Source: RDXT01 sp033765305 (lineage in GTDB: Bacteria > Bacteroidota > Bacteroidia > J057). Taken from it: 64,000 nt of DNA. Where the stretch lies: the NCBI GenBank assembly GCA_033765305.1, contig JANRID010000062.1, positions 1 through 64,000 on the forward strand, given 5' to 3'. Within the stretch, counting starts at the first letter, position 1; each line of letters opens with the position of its first letter. The notes under the pieces were generated by a model. That model saw only the letters and a list, made by a program, of their open reading frames with translations. It was not told where the DNA came from and searched no databases. Below, piece by piece: positions 57,966-64,000 of this stretch. Position numbers and translations under genes: made by a program.

Positions 57966-59636
57966 ATGGCTGCCGAACAACTTCCCATCCTGTTTCTCAT
58001 CGATGACGACCCGCAGGTACTCAACTCGATCCGGCGGGACGTGCGCAAGGAGTTTCAGAAGCAGTACCGCATCGTGACCTCCGCCGACCCGCACGAGGGG
58101 CTGGAGATGGTGCGCGAACTGAAGAAGGAACAGGCGGTCATCGCCCTGTTCCTGTCCGATCAGCGCATGCCCGGCATGCTGGGCGTGGATTTCCTGCGCG
58201 AAGCGCGGATCTTGTATCCGGAGTCGAAGCGGGCGCTGCTGACGGCTTATTCGGACATCGATGCAGCCGTGCGGGCGATCAACGAAGTGCAGCTCGACTA
58301 TTACTTCACCAAACCCTGGGACCCGCCGGAAGAGCGCCTCTACCCGGTGCTGCACGACCTGCTCGACGTCTGGCAGGCCAGCTACCGGCCCCTGGACCCT
58401 TCGCAGCCGCGCCTCATCGGCTACCAGTGGTCGCCCAAGTCGCACCGCATCAAGGATTATCTCAGCAGCAACCTGATTCCCTACCGCTGGCTGGATGTGC
58501 AGACCCCGGAGGGCCGGGACCAGCTGACGCTGTTCGGGCTGACGGAAGCGGAGCTTCCGGTCATGATCCTCGACGGCCAGACGGTGCTGCGCGACCCCTC
58601 CAATGCGGAGATTGCCCGGCATCTGGGCTCCAGCCAGGAAGCCGGCCAGGAGCTGTACGATGTGGCGATCATCGGCGCGGGGCCTGCCGGCCTCGCTGCG
58701 GCGGTGTATGGGGCCTCCGAAGGGCTGCGGACCCTGCTCATCGAGCGGCATGCGGCCGGCGGACAGGCCGGCACCAGCAGCAAGATCGAAAACTACCTTG
58801 GTTTTCCGGCCGGCCTCAGCGGAGCGGAACTGACGCACCGGGCCGTCGGCCAGGTAAAACGCTTCGGTGCCCAGCTGATGTCGCCGGCGGAAGTCACCAG
58901 CATCCGCCTGCTGGGCCCGTACAAGGTCATCACCCTTTCCGACGGCCAGTCGGTCACAGCCCGGAGCCTCGTCATCACCACCGGTGTGGAATACCGCAAG
59001 CTGGAATCGGACGGGCTGGAGCGCTTCACGGGAGCCGGCGTGTACTACGGCGCGGCCAATACGGAGGCGTATGCCTGCAAGGACCAGCCGGTGTTTATCG
59101 TCGGCGGCGGCAATTCCGCAGGCCAGGCCGCCATGCATCTCTCCAAGTATGCGAGCCGGGTGCATATCGTCATCCGACGGGAAGGATTGGAGGCTACCAT
59201 GTCATCCTACCTGATCGACCAGATCCGCGCTACGCCGAATATCGAGCTGGTGCCGTATTCGGTCGTGACGGCAGCGCTGGGCGACGGGCGGCTGGAATGC
59301 GTCACCCTCGAACAGCTGCAGACCGGCGAGCGGCAGACTGTGCCGGCCAGCGCCCTGTTTATTTTCATCGGCGCCAAGCCTGCCACCAGCTGGCTGGAGC
59401 TCGACCTGATCAAGAATGATGGCGGCTACCTCATCACCGGCCGGGACCTCTACCAGCATGCCGGCTTCCGGCAGATCTGGAAGCTGGACCGGGATCCGTA
59501 TCCGCTCGAAACGTGTGTTCCGGGCATCTTTGCAGCGGGCGATGTGCGCGCCGGCGCCATGAACCGCGTGGCTTCGGCGGTAGGCGAGGGCTCTATGTCG
59601 ATCAGTTTTGTCCATAAATACCTTGCAGAGGTCTAA
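57966..59636 (+). CDS. Fused response regulator / thioredoxin-reductase-like flavoprotein
   Basis: The 556-residue protein has three parts. Residues 1-135 form a receiver domain with acidic D13-D15, phosphoacceptor D65 (LSDQRMPG), T93 and K116. Residues 147-225 form a glutaredoxin-like domain in which the usual C-x-x-C position reads WSPKSH. Residues 230-556 form a two-dinucleotide-binding flavoprotein with FAD motif GAGPAG (237-242) and NADPH motif GGGNSAG (380-386). Where thioredoxin reductases carry C-A-T-C, this protein has AANTEAYAC, so no redox C-x-x-C is present. It is likely a signal-controlled flavoprotein with an unknown partner. It is followed 3 bp later by the NTF2-like gene. Confidence 0.88.
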   Translation: MAAEQLPILFLIDDDPQVLNSIRRDVRKEFQKQYRIVTSADPHEGLEMVRELKKEQAVIALFLSDQRMPGMLGVDFLREARILYPESKRALLTAYSDIDAAVRAINEVQLDYYFTKPWDPPEERLYPVLHDLLDVWQASYRPLDPSQPRLIGYQWSPKSHRIKDYLSSNLIPYRWLDVQTPEGRDQLTLFGLTEAELPVMILDGQTVLRDPSNAEIARHLGSSQEAGQELYDVAIIGAGPAGLAAAVYGASEGLRTLLIERHAAGGQAGTSSKIENYLGFPAGLSGAELTHRAVGQVKRFGAQLMSPAEVTSIRLLGPYKVITLSDGQSVTARSLVITTGVEYRKLESDGLERFTGAGVYYGAANTEAYACKDQPVFIVGGGNSAGQAAMHLSKYASRVHIVIRREGLEATMSSYLIDQIRATPNIELVPYSVVTAALGDGRLECVTLEQLQTGERQTVPASALFIFIGAKPATSWLELDLIKNDGGYLITGRDLYQHAGFRQIWKLDRDPYPLETCVPGIFAAGDVRAGAMNRVASAVGEGSMSISFVHKYLAEV

Positions 59637-59639
59637 GCC

Positions 59640-60020
59640 ATGCTGCGCGAGACTGTCGAACAATTCTGGGAAGCGATCGGCGGTGCCGACTACGATGCGG
59701 CAGCAGGCCTGATGCACGAGGATGCGCTGGTCTGGCTGCCCAATACCCGCGAGGTCTTCCGGGGAAGGAGCCGCTACATCGCAAGCCTGAAATTTGCGCC
59801 GGCCCGCTGGCAGATCCGGATCGAGCGGCTGCATCCGACTCCGGACGGCCTGGTGGTCTGCGTGGTGCAGGCCAAAGATCCGGAGCATGAGCGCCACTGC
59901 TTCATCACTGCATTTTTCACCATCCGCGAAGGCCGGATCAGCATCATCACCGAATATTGGAGCGAAAACCGTCCTGCACCCGCCTGGCGGCGTGAGCAGG
60001 GCTTCACCGAATTATACTGA
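59640..60020 (+). CDS. NTF2/SnoaL-like small protein
   Basis: The 126-residue protein has the cone-shaped NTF2 fold pattern. A first helix (RETVEQFWEAIGGADYDAAA) is followed by HEDALVWLPN and late strands such as FITAFFTIREGRISIITEYW. Members bind or convert small hydrophobic molecules, or act as structural adaptors. It starts 3 bp after the fused flavoprotein and 17 bp before the zinc-finger gene, so the three form one unit. No catalytic residues can be assigned with confidence. Confidence 0.75.
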   Translation: MLRETVEQFWEAIGGADYDAAAGLMHEDALVWLPNTREVFRGRSRYIASLKFAPARWQIRIERLHPTPDGLVVCVVQAKDPEHERHCFITAFFTIREGRISIITEYWSENRPAPAWRREQGFTELY

Positions 60021-60037
60021 TCCCTGATTTTTTCTGT

Positions 60038-60313
60038 ATGGCCAGCCTTCCTTCCTGCTCCCATCTGGAATCGGCGCAGATCCTGCCGGTGTCCGCTTCG
60101 GAGCGCACATGCGCCGAATGTGTGAAAACCGGCAGCCGCTGGGTGCATCTGCGCAAATGCCTGAGCTGCGGCATCGTGCTGTGCTGCGACTCCTCCCCCA
60201 ACCGCCATGCCACGGCGCACTTCAAGCAGAGCGGCCATCCGGTGGCGATGTCCGCCGAGCCGGGCGAACGCTGGGCCTGGTGCTATGCGGATCAGCTTCT
60301 GGCCCGCTACTGA
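60038..60313 (+). CDS. UBP-type zinc-finger protein
   Basis: The 91-residue protein carries a full ZnF-UBP pattern: C7-x-H9, C25-x-x-C28, C41-x-x-C44, C49, H57 and H61, with H67 following. Its core is CAECVKTGSRWVHLRKCLSC. In eukaryotes this fold binds the free C-terminus of ubiquitin. Bacteria lack ubiquitin, so the ligand here is unknown; a free C-terminal Gly-like tail or the neighbouring flavoprotein are possible. The whole protein is just this domain. It is the last gene of the three-gene set and is convergent with the lipoprotein gene 1 bp away. Confidence 0.85.
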   Translation: MASLPSCSHLESAQILPVSASERTCAECVKTGSRWVHLRKCLSCGIVLCCDSSPNRHATAHFKQSGHPVAMSAEPGERWAWCYADQLLARY

Positions 60314-60314
60314 G

Positions 60315-61004
60315 TCAGTCGGCGGGCAGGGTGCGTTTGAGCCGGGCGATGAGTGCCTGGAGCTCGGCGGCCTTCCAGCCGGGCGCCGCAGTCAGCTCGT
60401 AGGTGGTGCCTTGCCCGAACCAGATGAGCAGGGTGCCCGTCTGCGGCGACCAGTATTTGTAATGCCCGGGGTCGGGGTCGCCGGCATGCGCAAATCCGAA
60501 CAAGCGGTACACCTCCAGGTCCGGGTATTCGGGCCCCAGGTCCAGGCGTTCGGCCAGCTGGAACTCCAGCCGGTCAAGGTCCGTCACATAGGCGGTGTCG
60601 CCCCGCACGACAACCCGGTAATCAAGAAAGGGGCGGCGGGCGGTATCGCCCGGCGCGATGCAGCATTCATAGACGTAATACTCGGTGCCGGTATGCTGCG
60701 AGCGGAAGCGGTGGTAAACCTCCCGGTGCTGCCAGCAGTGCCGGGCGGAGTCATAGCGGATTTCGACCCGGCTTTCGGCTGAGACCTGGACGCCCTTGGG
60801 GGTGTATTGGGCATAGCGGTGCGGGGGGCCTGGCAGCTCGGCCAGCTGCACGACCGGTGCCAGGCGGCGCAGGGCGGGGGGCAGGCTTTCGAGGTCCTCC
60901 GACATGAGCCGGGAGCTTCCGCCGCCTTCGCAGGAGGCACCGCAGGAGAGCAGCACAAGACAGATCCAGCCCCAGATTCGTCGATATGCAATGGTTTGCC
61001 TCAT
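60315..61004 (-). CDS. Lipoprotein of unknown function
   Basis: The 229-residue protein begins MRQTIAYRRIWGWICLVLLS with LLSC and GASC as possible lipoprotein cut sites. The mature part contains Trp- and Tyr-rich strands (YYVYECCIAPGDTARRPFLD, HYKYWSPQTGTLLIWFGQG). I do not recognise a family. It faces the zinc-finger gene with 1 bp between stops and diverges from the RND operon. Confidence 0.65.
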   Translation of the reverse strand: MRQTIAYRRIWGWICLVLLSCGASCEGGGSSRLMSEDLESLPPALRRLAPVVQLAELPGPPHRYAQYTPKGVQVSAESRVEIRYDSARHCWQHREVYHRFRSQHTGTEYYVYECCIAPGDTARRPFLDYRVVVRGDTAYVTDLDRLEFQLAERLDLGPEYPDLEVYRLFGFAHAGDPDPGHYKYWSPQTGTLLIWFGQGTTYELTAAPGWKAAELQALIARLKRTLPAD

Positions 61005-61058
61005 AGGCTTCCGCCGCGCGTCCGTCGAGATTGAAGGTCAAGTTTGGGGCTTTTTCCC

Positions 61059-61066
61059 TAGGTTTG
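61059..61066 (+). promoter_or_regulatory. -7 element of the RND efflux operon
   Basis: The plus strand reads TAGGTTTG followed by C, a perfect TAnnTTTG. TTG elements lie 12 and 25 bases upstream, outside the usual range. The leader before the ATG at 61283 would be about 210 bases. A second weaker candidate, TAATTTTT, lies near 61099. Confidence 0.4.
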
Positions 61067-61282
61067 CAATAGTTGCAGGTGCAAACGGTTTTTCGGGATA
61101 ATTTTTCAGCCTTGCAGTACGATTCAACCTGTTCTGAATCCAGCCAGCCTCCTTGTGCCTGGCATGTTGCGCATCTGACACGCAATACCAAAGCCGTACG
61201 CCTTCCGCATCCTGAATCACATGCTGCACTCCCCCGCGGCTCCGTCCGGCGGGGAGGCATATATACCTCTAATCCCACGTTC

Positions 61283-62356
61283 ATGAACGCCCTGGCGCCC
61301 GCGCGGATCTTCGGATCCGCCATCCTGCTGCTGCTGATAGCCTCCTGCCGGAATGCTGCCACGCCCGCCGCCCCTGCGGGCGGCCCCGGCGGCGGGCCCG
61401 CACCCGCCCTGCCTGTCAAGGTGGTGATCCTCAAGTCCGAACTGCTTGAAAACCGCATTCAGTCCACCGGCACCCTCCTGGCCAACGAGGAGGTGGAGCT
61501 GCGGAGCGAAATCGCAGGCCGGATCACCGAAATCGCCTTCCAGGAAGGCCAGACGGTCGGCGAAGGCAAGGTGCTGGTCCGCATCAACGACCGCGAACTG
61601 CAGGCGCAGATGCAGCGCGCCCTCCTCCGTGAAAAACAGCTCGCCGATGACGAGGCGCGCCGCAAGCAGCTGCTCGAACTGAAAAGCATCAGCGAAGAGG
61701 AATATGAGCAGGCGCTCAACCAGCTGGAGCTGGCGCGCGCCGAAACGGAACTGCTCCGCTCCCAGCTGGAGAAGACGCTGATCGAAGCACCCTTTACCGG
61801 AAAAATCGGCCTGCGCGGTGTCAGCGAGGGCGGCTATGTGACACCGACCGCGCCCATCGCCCTGCTGCAGCAGCTCGACCCCATTAAAATCGAGTTTTCG
61901 GTGCCCGAAAAATACAGCAGCCTGCTGCGCCCCGGCTCTCAGGTCCGCTTTCAGCTGACCGGGCAGGAGCAGGCCTATACGGCTACGGTGTATGCCATCG
62001 AGTCGAAGATCGATGCCACTACCCGCACCCTGCGGGTGCGCGCCCGCTGCGCAAACCCCGGCGGCAAGCTGACGCCGGGCGCATTCGCCCGGATCGAGCT
62101 GACGCTCGAACGCATTCCCGATGCGGTCATGGCCCCCTCCGAGGCTATTGTGCCGGAACTCAACAACGACAAGGTGTTTCTGATGCGCGGCGGCAAAGCC
62201 GTTGCCGAAATGGTGCAGACCGGCGTCCGCACCGACCGCCGAATCCAGCTCGTCCGGGGCGCAAGCCCGGGCGATACCCTGATTACCACCGGCCTCCTGC
62301 AGCTGCGTCCGGGTGCGCCCGTGCAGGTGCAGGAGGTGCTCACCGTCGAGGAATGA
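61283..62356 (+). CDS. RND efflux periplasmic adaptor subunit (membrane fusion protein)
   Basis: The 357-residue protein has a lipoprotein signal (ARIFGSAILLLLIASC) and a Pro/Ala/Gly-rich linker. The membrane-fusion layout follows: a lipoyl-like half (TLLANEEVELRSEIAGRITE), an alpha-helical hairpin (about 115-160, rich in Glu, Leu and Ala) and the second half (APFTGKIGLRGVSEGGYVTP). A beta-barrel and membrane-proximal domain end it. It joins the RND pump to an outer-membrane channel. The start is 61283, where the signal begins. The RND permease gene starts 34 bp downstream. Confidence 0.92.
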   Translation: MNALAPARIFGSAILLLLIASCRNAATPAAPAGGPGGGPAPALPVKVVILKSELLENRIQSTGTLLANEEVELRSEIAGRITEIAFQEGQTVGEGKVLVRINDRELQAQMQRALLREKQLADDEARRKQLLELKSISEEEYEQALNQLELARAETELLRSQLEKTLIEAPFTGKIGLRGVSEGGYVTPTAPIALLQQLDPIKIEFSVPEKYSSLLRPGSQVRFQLTGQEQAYTATVYAIESKIDATTRTLRVRARCANPGGKLTPGAFARIELTLERIPDAVMAPSEAIVPELNNDKVFLMRGGKAVAEMVQTGVRTDRRIQLVRGASPGDTLITTGLLQLRPGAPVQVQEVLTVEE

Positions 62357-62390
62357 CCGATTATTCCACCTTTTTCTCCCCGCCCAGGCC

Positions 62391-64000
62391 ATGAGCAGTC
62401 TCTCTTCTCTCTCCATCGAACGCCCGGTGCTGGCTACCGTGATGTCCATCCTGCTGCTGCTCTTCGGCGGCATCGGGTTCTACTTCCTCGGGGTACGGGA
62501 ATACCCCAGCGTGGACCCGCCGATCATCACCGTGACGACCAACTACACCGGCGCCAATGCGGAGGTGATCGAATCGCAGATCACCGAGCCGCTCGAGGAA
62601 AGCATCAACGGCATTGCCGGGATCAGCTCGCTGACGTCCGCCAGCAGCGACGGACGCAGCACGATCACCGTCGAGTTTGAAATCGAGGTGGATCTCGAAG
62701 CAGCCGCCAACGATGTCCGCGACCGCGTGTCGCGCGCCATCGGCAACCTGCCGCCCGACGCCGATCCGCCGACCGTGACCAAGTCGGATGCCGATGCGAA
62801 TCCGATTCTGTCGATTACCGTGCAAAGCAACCAGCGTGATCTGCTCAGCCTCTCTGAATTCGCGAACAATGTCTTCAAGGAGCGGCTGCAGACGGTTCCG
62901 GGGGTGAGCGAGGTCCGGATCTGGGGCGAAAAGCGCTACGCGATGAAGCTCCTGATGGATCCGGCGAAGCTCGCTGCCTATGACCTGACGCCGCTCGATG
63001 TGCGCAATGCCCTCAACCGGGAAAATGTGGAGCTGCCCTCCGGCCGCATCGAGGGCTACGGCACGGAGCTGTCTATCCGCACGTTTGGCCGCCTGACAAC
63101 GGCTGAAGACTTCAATGAACTGATTATCAGTGAAAGCCAGGGGGCGGTGATTAAATTCCGCGACATCGGCACGGCGGTGCTGGCCCCGCAGAACGAGCGC
63201 AGCCTGCTGCGCGGCAATGGCGGAATCCCCATGGTGGGGGTCGCCGTGACGCCGCAGCCCGGCTCCAATTATATCGCCATCGCCGATGAGGTGTACCGCC
63301 GCGTGGATCAGATCAAGCGCGATCTGCCCGCCGACCTGCAGCTGGGCGTGGCCCTCGATACGACGACGTCGATCCGCAAGGCCATTACCGAGGTGGAGGA
63401 AACCATTCTGATCGCCTTCGGGCTGGTGGTGCTGGTGATTTTTGCCTTTCTCCGCCAGTGGCGTACGACCCTGATCCCGGTGATTGCGATCCCGATCTCG
63501 CTGATTTCGGGCTTTTTTATCATGTATATCTCCGGATTTTCGATCAATATTCTGACGCTGCTGGGCATTGTGCTCGCGACAGGCCTGGTGGTGGATGATG
63601 CGATCGTGGTGATGGAGAATATTTACAGCAAGATCGAGCAGGGTATGGCGCCCCGCCAGGCAGGCCATGAGGGGGCCCGGGAGATTTTCTTCGCCATCAT
63701 CTCGACGACGGTGACGCTGGCAGCGGTATTTCTGCCCATTATTTTCCTCCAGGGCCTGACCGGGCGCCTCTTCCGCGAGTTCGGGGTGGTGGTGGCCGGC
63801 ACGGTGATCGTATCCGCATTCGTGTCGCTGACGCTGACGCCGATGATGAGCGCCCGCATGCTGCGCCAGGAGCATCACCGCCGGAGCCTCTATTCGCTGA
63901 CGGAGGGCTTTTTTGTGGGGATGACCCGGGGCTACCGCAGCAGCCTGACGGCATTTATGCGCTACCGCCCGCTGGCACTGCTGATGATGCTGGGCTCGGT
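62391..64000 (+). CDS. RND efflux permease (HAE1 family), N-terminal part, cut by window edge
   Basis: The frame runs open from ATG 62391 to the end of the window, giving about 536 residues. The start MSSLSSLSIERPVLATVMSI is the RND first-helix region. The porter domain contains VREYPSVDPPIITVTTNYTG and YDLTPLDVRNALNRENVELP. The fourth helix carries GLVVDDAIVVMEN, including the D-D proton-relay pair. It is a proton-driven drug or solute efflux pump and works with the adaptor upstream. The outer-membrane channel gene is not in the window. About half of the usual 1,000-1,050 residues is missing. Confidence 0.93.
   Translation, partial: MSSLSSLSIERPVLATVMSILLLLFGGIGFYFLGVREYPSVDPPIITVTTNYTGANAEVIESQITEPLEESINGIAGISSLTSASSDGRSTITVEFEIEVDLEAAANDVRDRVSRAIGNLPPDADPPTVTKSDADANPILSITVQSNQRDLLSLSEFANNVFKERLQTVPGVSEVRIWGEKRYAMKLLMDPAKLAAYDLTPLDVRNALNRENVELPSGRIEGYGTELSIRTFGRLTTAEDFNELIISESQGAVIKFRDIGTAVLAPQNERSLLRGNGGIPMVGVAVTPQPGSNYIAIADEVYRRVDQIKRDLPADLQLGVALDTTTSIRKAITEVEETILIAFGLVVLVIFAFLRQWRTTLIPVIAIPISLISGFFIMYISGFSINILTLLGIVLATGLVVDDAIVVMENIYSKIEQGMAPRQAGHEGAREIFFAIISTTVTLAAVFLPIIFLQGLTGRLFREFGVVVAGTVIVSAFVSLTLTPMMSARMLRQEHHRRSLYSLTEGFFVGMTRGYRSSLTAFMRYRPLALLMMLGS

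Noticed and set aside
56478..59165. Long frame opposite cbs and the fused flavoprotein gene
   Set aside because: Both plus-strand genes are clear by motif; the antisense product has shadow composition.
1..64000. tRNA, rRNA, CRISPR arrays, intact insertion sequences or phage genes
   Set aside because: No cloverleaf-like T-loop, regular spacer repeat, transposase with inverted ends or phage structural gene was recognised on either strand.

Overview
The window looks like a chromosomal segment of a GC-rich member of the Bacteroidota. Three secreted proteins end in type IX secretion (Por) sorting-like domains. Several gene starts lie just behind the Bacteroidota -7 element TAnnTTTG, in two cases with a TTG at proper spacing. 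Strong Shine-Dalgarno sequences are generally absent. The genus cannot be fixed from the sequence alone. No tRNA, rRNA, CRISPR array or intact insertion sequence was seen.

Layout. (1) 1-2.8 kb is an accessory edge: a DoxX tail, a truncated Rpn/PDDEXK gene, a VapBC-like toxin-antitoxin pair, a ROK sugar kinase and a Uma2-type nuclease. A short repeat of about 45 bp occurs twice here. (2) 2.9-37.4 kb is one large exopolysaccharide locus. It has a left arm on the minus strand (2.9-18.0 kb) and a right arm on the plus strand (18.4-37.4 kb), split by a 476-bp divergent control region. The left arm holds Wza and Wzc export/copolymerase genes, three nucleotide-sugar enzymes, an FAD oxidoreductase, a polysaccharide deacetylase, a GT2/GT39/SMR-pair set resembling lipid-linked sugar decoration systems, a sulfotransferase and a UDP-GlcNAc 2-epimerase-type enzyme. 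The right arm holds the Wzx flippase, a beta-propeller protein, a second sulfotransferase, four GT4 glycosyltransferases, a Wzy-like polymerase, two MBOAT/SGNH acyltransferase pairs and a beta-helix lipoprotein. A secreted GH30-like hydrolase sits on the opposite strand inside it. (3) 38-46 kb carries two T9SS-type secreted proteins, a Crp/Fnr regulator, a coiled-coil protein and a tandem universal stress protein. (4) 46-56.5 kb holds an alpha-glucan phosphorylase-like enzyme, an SDR-like protein, an NlpC/P60 hydrolase, a SulP transporter, an O-antigen-ligase-like protein, a LysM/RlpA-like protein and a CPBP protease. (5) 56.5-60.3 kb holds cystathionine beta-synthase and a compact set: fused response regulator/thioredoxin-reductase-like protein, NTF2-like protein and UBP-type zinc finger. 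(6) 60.3-64 kb holds a lipoprotein and the start of an RND efflux operon.

How the genes work together. The central locus reads as a Wzx/Wzy-dependent pathway. GT4 enzymes build a lipid-linked repeat unit, Wzx flips it, the Wzy-like protein polymerises it, and Wzc and Wza control length and export. The MBOAT/SGNH pairs, sulfotransferases, deacetylase and GT2-SMR-GT39 set would decorate it, predicting an acylated, possibly sulfated polymer with lipid-linked side sugars. The initiating phosphoglycosyltransferase, and most partners of the WlbA-type dehydrogenase, are not in the window and must lie elsewhere. The best candidates for something less described are the REC/TrxR-like - NTF2 - ZnF-UBP set, the phosphorylase-like protein lacking the PLP lysine, and the doubled MBOAT/SGNH cassette flanking a beta-helix lipoprotein.
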